Positions 7,781-12,634 are shown, numbered from the stretch's first letter. The stretch is DNA of 12,634 nucleotides from an uncultured Slackia sp. (GCA_937895975.1 CALBLG010000093.1:1-12634); one strand, 5' to 3'. Program-made: numbers and translations. Notes: generated by a model not told the origin, from the letters alone.

Positions 7781-8167
7781 CTATCGATGGCTCACGAAAT
7801 AGCCGGCCTGTTCGACCGCGGCTTCAACAGCAGCCTGGTCGATTGGCTCTTTCGACAGCACGTGCGCCATTCTCGTATCCAAATCCACGCGCGCCCACAC
7901 GTCGCCCTCGCCGATGGAATTGATTGCGTTTTGCACGTTTTGGACGCACTTCTCGCACGTCATGCCGCCAATCTTCACATCAAGCGCATGCTTGTAATTC
8001 GCCTCGTCGGTATCTTCGACCTTCACGGCCTTGAACTTTTTCGAGGAATCTTTCGCCCCACCGCCGCAGCAATCATCCTTCAACGAGAACACACGGTACG
8101 TGCGGCGCAGCGCAAACAGCATTCCAACTACGATGATGGCCAGCAAAACGAACGTCTGAATATTCAT
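7781..8167 (-). CDS. Membrane-anchored heavy-metal-associated (HMA) domain protein
   Basis: A predicted metallochaperone-like protein of 128 aa. Residues 4-20 form one hydrophobic helix, followed by a basic stretch (RRTYR) that should lie in the cytoplasm. A DDCCGGG motif (31-37) comes next. An HMA fold (about 60-128) contains GMTCEKC with metal-ligand Cys71 and Cys74. HMA domains of the CopZ type bind Cu(I) or similar soft metals and pass them to P-type ATPases. The ATG has AGGAAAGG about 8 nt upstream, and that site contains the TAG stop of the 26-aa peptide gene 13 bp before it, which suggests coupled translation. Because the ATPase encoded nearby lacks CxxC in its own N-domain, this protein is a candidate for its metal donor; that is inference. 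Confidence 0.88.
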   Translation of the reverse strand: MNIQTFVLLAIIVVGMLFALRRTYRVFSLKDDCCGGGAKDSSKKFKAVKVEDTDEANYKHALDVKIGGMTCEKCVQNVQNAINSIGEGDVWARVDLDTRMAHVLSKEPIDQAAVEAAVEQAGYFVSHR

Positions 8168-8180
8168 GCGCGAACCTTTC

Positions 8181-8261
8181 CTAGGCCTTCTTATGCCCGG
8201 TGTACATGGTCATAAACGCGCAGAACACCATGGCCCAAGCCCAAAACTTATGCTTCTTCAT
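8181..8261 (-). CDS. 26-residue membrane peptide in the metal locus
   Basis: A very short gene, starting MKKHKFWAWAMVFC and ending YTGHKKA. It has one hydrophobic, Trp/Phe/Met-rich segment (about residues 6-20) flanked by basic ends, with three His, one Cys and three Met including the start. It is supported by an excellent ribosome site, GGAAGGAGG, 6 nt ahead of the ATG, and by overlap of its stop codon with the next gene's ribosome site. It resembles short hydrophobic peptides encoded beside heavy-metal ATPases in clostridia and Coriobacteria (a DUF6219-like family, recalled and not checked). It may be a small subunit or regulator of the ATPase. The coding status is well supported; the function is unknown. 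Confidence 0.72.
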   Translation of the reverse strand: MKKHKFWAWAMVFCAFMTMYTGHKKA

Positions 8262-8321
8262 CGGCCCCTCCTTCCAGAGCGAAAACATGGCGCCAATGTG
8301 CGCCCGTGCCGTATACGCACA

Positions 8322-8327
8322 ATTGTA
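8322..8327 (-). promoter_or_regulatory. Candidate -10 box for the peptide-HMA operon
   Basis: TACAAT on the minus strand (5 of 6 consensus) would start a transcript about 55 nt before the 26-aa peptide gene. No clear -35 is visible, so this is weak. Confidence 0.35.
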
Positions 8328-8440
8328 GCGTCGCAAACGACCGCTCGTTCCACTATGAAAATACAGAGCCAAGAAGTTGCCCTTCATTGACTTCGGCAGA
8401 GTGTATCACTAATCTAACAAATGCTTGGATTTGCACAGAA

Positions 8441-8463
8441 AATATACCCCCTACGGGTATATT
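8441..8463. promoter_or_regulatory. CsoR/RcnR-family operator
   Basis: AATATACCC (8441-8449) and GGGTATATT (8455-8463) are perfect 9-bp inverted arms around CCTAC. The core TACCCCCTACGGGTA closely resembles operators of CsoR-family repressors (copper CsoR, also persulfide-sensing CstR), which leave DNA on binding Cu(I) or on modification. TATATT boxes on both strands fall inside the site, so a bound repressor could block transcription either way. The repressor gene is not in the window. Confidence 0.75.
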
Positions 8464-8754
8464 GAACACGAAATGGAATATCTCTTCTGAACTTTTGGAC
8501 GAAAGCGCAACGAGTGAATGAATGCGCAGATGAGCGTCCATAAAAAGGTAGAGAACGGTTTCGTGAGGCAATTTTATGAAGCGCGAATCGCTTCGAAATT
8601 GTTAACCCCGTGTTTATCGAAACGGTTGTAAAGTCCAAGCATAATTTTCCGAAGCGCAACAAATTCATTGCGCTCGCGCGGAAACATCGGGCGACGCACA
8701 GCGCGTTGCAAAGCTTGAGTCCGCGGCAATGTCGCGGCACGAAGGAGGATCATC

Positions 8755-9012
8755 ATGAAGAAGTCCACGTTCAACGCTCTGCTCGTCGGTGGCGGTTTCC
8801 TGCTTGGCACCGCAGGCGTGAAGGCCCTCACCAGCGCTCCCGCCAAGAAGGCCTATGTCCAGGGTATCGCATGCGGCCTGCGTGCGAAGAACTGCTACCA
8901 GGATATGGTCGAGCAGGCCAAGGCCGAGGTCGACGACATGGTTGCCGAGGCGACCTACCTCACCAGCAAGCCCAAGGCCGACGAAGCCGAAACCGAAGCT
9001 GCTGCCGAATAG
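8755..9012 (+). CDS. Small membrane protein, DUF6110-like
   Basis: 85 aa with one hydrophobic helix (about 7-26, rich in Gly and Leu), then a short Cys-containing segment (IACGLRAKNC, 75% helical-looking by composition) and a charged Ala/Glu/Lys tail. It matches, from memory, the DUF6110 family found directly upstream of HMA_2-type P-type ATPases in Clostridia and Coriobacteria; its role there is unknown. The ATG is preceded by AAGGAGG at 7 nt. The gap to the ATPase is only 18 bp, so the two form an operon. It may help insert, stabilise or regulate the ATPase, judged from context only. Confidence 0.85.
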   Translation: MKKSTFNALLVGGGFLLGTAGVKALTSAPAKKAYVQGIACGLRAKNCYQDMVEQAKAEVDDMVAEATYLTSKPKADEAETEAAAE

Positions 9013-9030
9013 CGTTTCGCGGCATCCGCT

Positions 9031-11118
9031 ATGAAATTCTCGATAATCAAAGAGATTCCCGGCAGGGCCCGCTTGAAATTGGCGGGCCCTGTGCCTGAAG
9101 GGGACCTCGACGCACTCATCAAACTCACGAAAGAGATCGACGACGTACGCCGCGTGCAGCTGTACGGCCGCATCGGTCAGATGTCGGTCGATTTCGACGC
9201 GTCCAGGCGCACCAACGTGCTCGACGCGCTGTGTGAAATCGACGCCGACAAAATTGCCGACGCGAAAACCGGCTATTCGGTGCAGCTCGAGCCGCGCACG
9301 CATGCGCTGTTCATGGACCTGGCGATGCTGATTGGCGCCCGCTACGCGCGCAAATGGTTTTTGCCGGCGCCCATCCGCGCGATATTCGTCGTAGCCGGCT
9401 TCATGCCATTTTTGCGTGCGGCGCTGCACGAACTCTCGCATTCACGCCTCACTGTTCCCGTGCTCGACGCCTCGGCCATCGGCATCTCGTTCGCGAAGCG
9501 CGACTTCAACACAGCAGGCCAAACCCAATTCTTGCTGAACGTGGGCGAGCTGCTTGAAGACTACACGCGCGCCATGAGCGAAAACGAGCTGATCAATTCG
9601 CTGCTCGACGTGCCCGACAAAGCACAGAAAGTCGTTGGCGACACCGAAACCAGCGTACCGGCAAGCGAGCTGGTCGCGGGTGATTTAGTGGCCGTACGCA
9701 CCGGCATGTCCATCTGCATCGACGGCGTGGTTGAACACGGCACCGCAATGGTGAACCAGGCCACGCTTACCGGCGAGCCGCTTGCCGTGGAGCGCACCGT
9801 GGGTGACGACGTGTTCGCCGGCACGGTGGTCGAGGATGGCGACATTCTGGTGCGCGTGCGCGCGAACACGTCACAAACCAAGCTTCGATCCATCGTGTCG
9901 TTGGTTGAAGCAGCCGATTCGTTGAAATCGGAAGGCCAGTCGCGCATGGAAAACCTGGCTAACAAAATCGTGCCGTGGAACTTCCTGCTAGCCGGCATCG
10001 TGGCGCTCACCACGCGCAGCCTCGTCAAAACCTCGGCCGCCCTGATGGTCGACTACTCATGCGCGTTGAAGCTGACCGGCTCAATCGCCGTGATGACCGC
10101 CATGAGCAATGCCGCAAAGGCCGGCGTTATGGTGAAGGGCGCGAAGTATTTCGAGGCGTTCGCCAAGGCCGACACCATCGTGTTCGACAAGACGGGCACG
10201 CTGACCGAAGCCCAGCCCAAGCTCGCACGCGTGCTTTCCACCGATGGCTGGAGCGAGGAAGAAGTGCTGCGCTTCGCCGCATGCCTGGAAGAGCACTTCC
10301 CCCACCCCGTCGCCCGCGCCGTGGTGAATGCCGCACAGGAGCGCGGCCTTGAGCATCGCGAGCGCCATGCCGCCGTGGAATATATCGTGGCGCACGGCAT
10401 TGCCTCGGCGCTCGACGACAAGCGCGTGGTTATCGGCTCGAAGCATTTCGTGTTCGAGGACGAGAACGCGCATCTGGATTCCGAGGCCATTGCCCGCGTC
10501 GAAGCCGAAATGGAAGGCCTGTCGCCTTTGTATTTGGCCGTCGATGGCGAAGTGGTGGGCGTGTTGGGAATCGAAGACCCGCTGAAGGCCGGCGTTAAGG
10601 AAGCCATTGCAGAGCTGCATAAGCTCGGCGTGAAGCATGTGGTTATGCTCACGGGCGATTCCGGGCGCACCGCAGCGCGCATCGCCGCAGAGGCGGGTGT
10701 CGACGAATTCCATGCAGACTTGCTGCCGGAAGACAAATACGCCTACGTCGATCGCGCAAAAAACGAAGGCCGCCATATTGCCATGGTGGGCGATGGCGTG
10801 AACGATTCGCCCGCACTGGGCCGCGCCGACGTGGGGCTGGCCATGGGCGGCGGCAGCGACATTGCCAAAGAGGTGGCCGACATTATTTTGTCCGACACCG
10901 ACCTGCAAGCCGTCGTTCGTCTGCGCAAGATGAGCCAAGGCCTGGTCGACCGCCTGAATGGTTCGTACAGCAAGGTTATGGTAACGAATTCGGCCCTGCT
11001 AGCGCTGGGCATCGCTGGCATCATTACGCCGCAAACGTCGTCGCTTCTGCATAATGCCTCGACGGTGTTGTACAGCCTGAACAACACGAAGGCATATCTG
11101 CCCGCTAAAAGCGAATAA
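9031..11118 (+). CDS. Heavy-metal P1B-type ATPase with SCA membrane motif
   Basis: An ATP-driven transition-metal transporter of the cytoplasmic membrane, 695 aa. The N-terminal 1-75 looks like an HMA_2 domain: it starts IIKEIPGRARLKL, has the fold pattern but no CxxC. Hydrophobic segments lie around 92-170, 315-350 and 650-690. The actuator has LTGEP (246-250). Phosphorylation is at DKTGT (D386). The P1B-specific HP pair is H425-P426. The ATP hinge is MVGDGVND (585-592). The ion-path motif, usually CPC, CPH or SPC, is Ser343-Cys344-Ala345 in DYSCALKL. The C-terminal helix carries LLHNASTVLYSLNNTKAYL. These features fit the uncharacterised heavy-metal P-type group often found with DUF6110. 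The metal cannot be assigned from the motif; the CsoR-type operator makes copper a reasonable guess. There is almost no Shine-Dalgarno before the ATG, so translation probably depends on coupling to the upstream gene. Confidence 0.94.
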   Translation: MKFSIIKEIPGRARLKLAGPVPEGDLDALIKLTKEIDDVRRVQLYGRIGQMSVDFDASRRTNVLDALCEIDADKIADAKTGYSVQLEPRTHALFMDLAMLIGARYARKWFLPAPIRAIFVVAGFMPFLRAALHELSHSRLTVPVLDASAIGISFAKRDFNTAGQTQFLLNVGELLEDYTRAMSENELINSLLDVPDKAQKVVGDTETSVPASELVAGDLVAVRTGMSICIDGVVEHGTAMVNQATLTGEPLAVERTVGDDVFAGTVVEDGDILVRVRANTSQTKLRSIVSLVEAADSLKSEGQSRMENLANKIVPWNFLLAGIVALTTRSLVKTSAALMVDYSCALKLTGSIAVMTAMSNAAKAGVMVKGAKYFEAFAKADTIVFDKTGTLTEAQPKLARVLSTDGWSEEEVLRFAACLEEHFPHPVARAVVNAAQERGLEHRERHAAVEYIVAHGIASALDDKRVVIGSKHFVFEDENAHLDSEAIARVEAEMEGLSPLYLAVDGEVVGVLGIEDPLKAGVKEAIAELHKLGVKHVVMLTGDSGRTAARIAAEAGVDEFHADLLPEDKYAYVDRAKNEGRHIAMVGDGVNDSPALGRADVGLAMGGGSDIAKEVADIILSDTDLQAVVRLRKMSQGLVDRLNGSYSKVMVTNSALLALGIAGIITPQTSSLLHNASTVLYSLNNTKAYLPAKSE

Positions 11119-11120
11119 CA

Positions 11121-11147
11121 AATAAGGGGCTCGATGAGCCCCTTATT
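11121..11147. terminator. Bidirectional terminator after the P-type ATPase
   Basis: AATAAGGGGCTC (11121-11132) pairs perfectly with GAGCCCCTTATT (11136-11147), 12 bp with loop GAT. The A-rich left and T-rich right flanks suit termination of the ATPase operon and, in reverse, of the rhodanese gene. Confidence 0.85.
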
Positions 11148-11169
11148 ATGCGCCTTGCCGCAACCCCGT

Positions 11170-11194
11170 GGGACAGGGAACTGTCCCCTGTCCC
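11170..11194. repeat. REP-like palindrome with GGGACAG motifs
   Basis: GGGACAGGG (11170-11178) and CCCTGTCCC (11186-11194) form a perfect 9-bp hairpin with loop AACTGTC. The loop side adds a third CTGTCCC overlapping copy, so an alternative 7-bp pairing exists. GGGACAG/CTGTCCC elements of this kind recur between genes in many bacteria and resemble REP sequences mobilised by REP-associated transposases. The next 12 bp, CATCATATGATG (11194-11205), are also a perfect palindrome. Only one element is in this window, so repetition in the genome is unproven. Confidence 0.55.
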
Positions 11195-11215
11195 ATCATA
11201 TGATGTTACGTTCTA

Positions 11216-11710
11216 TTAGTGCTTACAGTCGCAATCGTGGTCGTGTCCATGGCCGTGATCGTGGCCGCAACCGCAATCGCCGTGCGCAGGCATCGGCTGG
11301 GCGACGGCCACGGCCCCGTTTTGCGCCAGCGCAGCAGCCACGGCCGCTTCTTCCGCCGTCGTCACCACATCGTAGGGCCACGAGGAAATGCCCGGCGCGC
11401 TGTACACGTTCACATAGCCGAGCGATTCCATATGCTCCACCGCGCGCGCCGAACGCTCGCCCGCATTCGAATACAGCACGATGACCGATGCATCGTCGGC
11501 CATTTCCATGCCCTTGCCGTTGGCGATAGCATCCAAACCGCGCTCGCTTATGGCTTCGTCGAACAGACAGTCGGTAATATCGTCGACCGGCATATTGCCA
11601 GCGCCGGGAATATGTCCCGCGTCGAATTCCTCCTGGTCGCGAACATCGACCAACAGCATATACGGGTCGTTCGCAATCATTTCCTGCAATTCAGCATGAT
11701 CAAGCTGCAT
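11216..11710 (-). CDS. Rhodanese-like protein lacking the active Cys, with a His/Cys-rich tail
   Basis: 164 aa. Residues 5-118 have the rhodanese fold: LLVDVRDQEEFDAGHIPGA (19-37), then LYSNAGERSARA (79-90), then GYVNVYSAPGISSWPY (98-113). Rhodaneses carry Cys at the start of the CxxGxRS loop; here it is Ser81, so sulfur transfer is unlikely. After an Ala-rich linker, the last 22 residues (143-164) hold seven His and four Cys in alternating His/Asp/Gly and CxC patterns, typical of metal-binding tails. Its position beside the ATPase cluster suggests a metal buffer or chaperone. ATG 11710 was chosen because AAGGA lies 7 nt upstream; an in-frame GTG at 11740 lacks such a site and would place that site inside the gene. 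No signal peptide is seen, so it is cytoplasmic. Confidence 0.9.
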   Translation of the reverse strand: MQLDHAELQEMIANDPYMLLVDVRDQEEFDAGHIPGAGNMPVDDITDCLFDEAISERGLDAIANGKGMEMADDASVIVLYSNAGERSARAVEHMESLGYVNVYSAPGISSWPYDVVTTAEEAAVAAALAQNGAVAVAQPMPAHGDCGCGHDHGHGHDHDCDCKH

Positions 11711-11730
11711 AGCGCATCCTTCGTTACAAA

Positions 11731-11760
11731 TTGTTTCCACGGCTAGAACCGTGCTATAAT
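11731..11760 (+). promoter_or_regulatory. Promoter of the convergent short RNA (candidate antitoxin)
   Basis: TTGTTT (11731-11736), an 18-bp spacer and a consensus TATAAT (11755-11760). The spacer holds an inverted repeat CACGG/CCGTG (11738-11753) that could bind a regulator. Transcription would start near 11767. Confidence 0.65.
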
Positions 11761-11813
11761 CCAGTAGACGGCAGCGCCCGCCGGACTAACTCGGTTTCCA
11801 GTCTCGTTAGCTA

Positions 11814-11824
11814 CGGGTGATGCT
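11814..11824. repeat. Inverted repeat copy 1 (3' side of the peptide gene)
   Basis: CGGGTGATGCT on the plus strand, inside the convergent RNA gene. Its exact inverted copy is at 12004-12014 in the leader of the minus-strand peptide gene. In a minus-strand mRNA spanning both, the two would pair over 11 bp, extended by CGAA/TTCG after a 3-nt bulge (11825-11828 and 11997-12000). Confidence 0.75.
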
Positions 11825-11838
11825 TTCGTTTATGTCGG

Positions 11839-11861
11839 GCCGGTCGTAAGACCGGCTTTTT
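11839..11861 (+). terminator. Rho-independent terminator of the convergent short RNA
   Basis: GCCGGTC (11839-11845), loop GTAA, GACCGGC (11850-11856), then five T's (11857-11861). In the minus direction the hairpin is followed by CCGAC, not T's, so peptide-gene transcripts should continue through into sequence complementary to the short RNA. Confidence 0.88.
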
Positions 11862-11977
11862 CATTCCCTAGGCACCATTTTCTTTTCTCGTTTCTTCCTG
11901 CTTTGGATTCGTTCGACGCAATCAACAATAAAACCAATGACTGTGCAGCAAGCTGCTATGGTCATCACTATTTCCAT
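11861..11977 (-). CDS. 38-residue membrane peptide, candidate type I toxin
   Basis: A short peptide starting MEIVMTIAACC. Residues 2-21 form one hydrophobic helix with three Cys, interrupted only by Asp19. The rest, from about 23, is strongly basic (RIQSRKKREKK) and ends MVPRE. Length, single helix and positively charged C-terminus are those of membrane-acting type I toxins (Fst, TxpA, BsrG classes). GAGGAG 7 nt ahead of the ATG is a near-ideal ribosome site. The promoter is a consensus TATAAT overlapped upstream by a LexA box, so expression should follow DNA damage. A terminated RNA converges on its 3' end. I recognise no named family with certainty. It could instead be an SOS-linked cell-division inhibitor of the small membrane type, which the same evidence would fit. 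Confidence 0.68.
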   Translation of the reverse strand: MEIVMTIAACCTVIGFIVDCVERIQSRKKREKKMVPRE

Positions 11978-12003
11978 GGTTCAGCTCCTCATCTCTCGAA
12001 GGG

Positions 12004-12014
12004 AGCATCACCCG
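12004..12014. repeat. Inverted repeat copy 2 (5' leader of the peptide gene)
   Basis: AGCATCACCCG on the plus strand, so the minus-strand mRNA leader carries CGGGUGAUGCU about 14 nt before its GAGGAG ribosome site. Partner of 11814-11824. Confidence 0.75.
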
Positions 12015-12042
12015 CAGGAATCGGCGAGCACTACCACGGCGC

Positions 12043-12048
12043 ATTATA
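12043..12048 (-). promoter_or_regulatory. -10 box of the small peptide gene
   Basis: A consensus TATAAT on the minus strand gives a start near 12036 and a leader of about 59 nt. No strong -35 is found at 16-18 bp (AAAGTC or similar), perhaps offset by the very good -10 or by read-through from the phosphodiesterase gene. Confidence 0.65.
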
Positions 12049-12051
12049 TCA

Positions 12052-12067
12052 TCGAACACAGGTTCGA
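12052..12067. promoter_or_regulatory. LexA (SOS) box at the small peptide promoter
   Basis: TCGAACACAGGTTCGA is a perfect match to the LexA operator of Bacillus and Actinobacteria (CGAACnnnnGTTCG), with both arms six bases long. It occupies the spacer just upstream of the TATAAT at 12043-12048, so bound LexA would block RNA polymerase. It lies 10 bp after the phosphodiesterase stop codon and can only serve the minus-strand peptide gene at close range. Confidence 0.8.
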
Positions 12068-12076
12068 CTTTTAAAA

Positions 12077-12574
12077 TTATCCCAGTTCGACGAAGCGAAT
12101 TTCTTTCACTGCACCGTTTTCGATTTCGATTTTGGCGAGTTGGCGTTTCGAGCCGCCCCGGGGACGCGCTACCGACCCCGGGCACAACACCACATCGGCC
12201 GGCGATGCATCCGGCCCACGCAACAGTTCAGGGACATGGGTATGCCCATGAATCGCCACGCGCGGCACAGGGTCGCCCGGCTTCAGTACCTGCGTGCGAC
12301 CCGAAAGTATCGCACGCAAATCGGCCGGCGTATGAGTCACCAAAAATCCCACACCGCCGATTCGCGGCGTCGCCACCGTTCGAACCGATTCGCCATACTC
12401 GGGATAATCGTTATTTCCAAGCACGGCGCACACCGGCGCCAACTCGCCAAGCTGCAGCAAAATGCCCGGGTCGCAAATGTCGCCTGCATGAATAATGAAA
12501 TCGCAATCGGCCAGTTCCGCGTAGGCATCTTCAGGAAGGCGCCCATGCGTATCTGACAGCACTCCGACCAGCAT
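12077..12574 (-). CDS. YfcE/MJ0936-family metallophosphoesterase
   Basis: A small cytoplasmic two-metal phosphodiesterase of 165 aa, the usual family length. All five calcineurin-type blocks are present: LSDTH (D8, H10), HAGDICD (D32), VLGNNDYPEY (N54 or N55, in place of GNHD), VTHTP (H81) and IHGHTHVPE (H111, H113), followed by LCPGSVARPRGG. Family members hydrolyse phosphodiester bonds in vitro with Mn2+ or Ni2+; the natural substrate is generally unknown. The ATG at 12574 has AGGGA 5 nt upstream. The preceding gene stops 12 bp before the start, so they form an operon. No terminator follows the stop codon, so transcripts may run into the small peptide gene. Confidence 0.93.
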   Translation of the reverse strand: MLVGVLSDTHGRLPEDAYAELADCDFIIHAGDICDPGILLQLGELAPVCAVLGNNDYPEYGESVRTVATPRIGGVGFLVTHTPADLRAILSGRTQVLKPGDPVPRVAIHGHTHVPELLRGPDASPADVVLCPGSVARPRGGSKRQLAKIEIENGAVKEIRFVELG

Positions 12575-12586
12575 CTTTTCCCTAAC

Positions 12587-12634
12587 TTACTTATGGTAGG
12601 GCTCGCCGCGCGAGATTTTGAACGCGCGGTAAAT
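12587..12634 (-). CDS. C-terminal end of an unidentified protein (runs off the right edge)
   Basis: Only 15 codons and a TAA are visible, reading IYRAFKISRGEPYHK. The frame was chosen because it stays open to the edge and stops 12 bp before the phosphodiesterase start on the same strand. Too short to identify. The codons include a 7-bp inverted repeat, CCGCGCG/CGCGCGG, around TTCAAAATCT. Confidence 0.5.
   Translation of the reverse strand: MYRAFKISRGEPYHK

Larger units (their letters stand above)
8262..8754. other. Divergent control region of the metal locus
   Basis: About 490 bp without a convincing gene, between the minus-strand HMA pair and the plus-strand DUF6110/ATPase pair. It holds a minus-strand -10 candidate (8322-8327), a CsoR-type operator (8441-8463), a 6-bp inverted repeat GAAGCG/CGCTTC (8578-8594), a CATAAT box that might serve the plus-strand operon (about 8640-8645), and a small CCGCG/CGCGG hairpin just ahead of the DUF6110 ribosome site. 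Its A+T content is visibly higher than that of the flanking genes. Confidence 0.6.
11767..11861 (+). ncRNA. Candidate type I antitoxin RNA, convergent to the small peptide gene
   Basis: About 95 nt between a good sigma-A-type promoter and a perfect terminator, with no ORF that has a ribosome site. It ends at 11861, the last base of the stop codon of the minus-strand peptide gene. It is therefore antisense to the 3' extension of that mRNA, as RatA is to txpA and RNA II to fst. Possible internal helices are CGGC/GCCG (11769-11783), CTAAC/GTTAG around 11786-11810, and AGCGCCCG with CGGGTGATGCT. It could alternatively repress the rhodanese gene, whose leader lies on the same minus strand. No known RNA family was recognised. 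Existence is well supported by signals; the antitoxin role is inferred from layout. Confidence 0.62.

Noticed and set aside
8665..9441. Minus-strand open frame (258 codons) across the DUF6110 and ATPase starts
   Set aside because: Shadow of two well-supported plus-strand genes; no ribosome site and no recognisable product.
10081..10938. Minus-strand open frame (285 codons) opposite the ATPase
   Set aside because: Antisense shadow caused by G+C-rich codon bias; it covers the phosphorylation and ATP-binding motifs of the real protein.
11711..11740. Upstream GTG start for the rhodanese-like gene
   Set aside because: The AAGGA ribosome site lies between this GTG and the ATG at 11710, and rhodanese homology begins after the ATG.
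11767..11861. The short terminated RNA as a riboswitch
   Set aside because: No downstream plus-strand gene follows the terminator, and no conserved core of a riboswitch class I know (purine, glycine, preQ1, fluoride, ZTP, NiCo) could be matched.
1..12634. tRNA, rRNA, insertion sequences or attachment sites
   Set aside because: No tRNA-like fold with a TTCGA arm in context, no rRNA signature, no transposase or recombinase, and no flanking direct repeats were seen.

Overview
The window looks like a chromosomal segment of a high-GC Gram-positive anaerobe, most likely a member of the Coriobacteriia (Eggerthellaceae-like). This is inferred from the G+C-rich coding style, strong AAGGAGG-type ribosome sites, the DUF6110-like plus HMA_2-like P-type ATPase pair, a Bacillus/Actinobacteria-type LexA box, and the style of Cas9. 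No 16S rRNA or other taxonomic marker is present, so the assignment is tentative.

Left part (1-4871): a type II CRISPR-Cas locus on the minus strand. A full-length, SpCas9-like cas9 (1384 aa, all RuvC and HNH catalytic residues present) is followed, with an 11-bp overlap, by cas1, which runs off the left edge. Divergent from cas9, on the plus strand, lies a well-formed tracrRNA (about 4749-4871): promoter, anti-repeat, bulge, nexus, two hairpins and a terminator. The anti-repeat predicts a 36-nt CRISPR repeat beginning GTTTTGGAGC. The array, cas2 and any csn2 are outside the window. cas9 looks less G+C-rich than the genes to its right, which suggests acquisition by transfer.

Middle part (5155-7773): two plus-strand metabolic genes, an M18-family aminopeptidase and an SGNH/GDSL hydrolase with an odd Cys-rich tail. 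A 14-bp hairpin with a competing upstream hairpin separates them, and a hairpin pair follows.

Metal-handling part (7781-11710): a divergent cluster. On the minus strand are a 26-residue membrane peptide and a membrane-anchored HMA (GMTCxxC) protein. On the plus strand are a DUF6110-like membrane protein and a heavy-metal P-type ATPase with a non-canonical SCA membrane motif. A near-perfect CsoR-family operator lies between the two arms. Downstream on the minus strand is a rhodanese-like protein whose catalytic Cys is Ser and which ends in a His/Cys-rich metal-binding-like tail. These genes probably sense, buffer and move a transition metal, perhaps copper, across the membrane.

Right part (11731-12634): the most novel-looking element. 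A 38-residue single-helix, basic-tailed peptide gene (minus, 11977-11861) has a strong SD and a TATAAT promoter overlapped by a perfect LexA box. Convergent to it is a short terminated RNA (plus, about 11767-11861) that ends exactly at the peptide's stop codon. This is the layout of a type I toxin-antitoxin module of the TxpA/RatA or Fst kind, here apparently SOS-controlled. An 11-nt inverted repeat would let the toxin mRNA's 5' leader pair with its 3' extension. Beyond it lie a YfcE-type phosphodiesterase and the last codons of another minus-strand gene.
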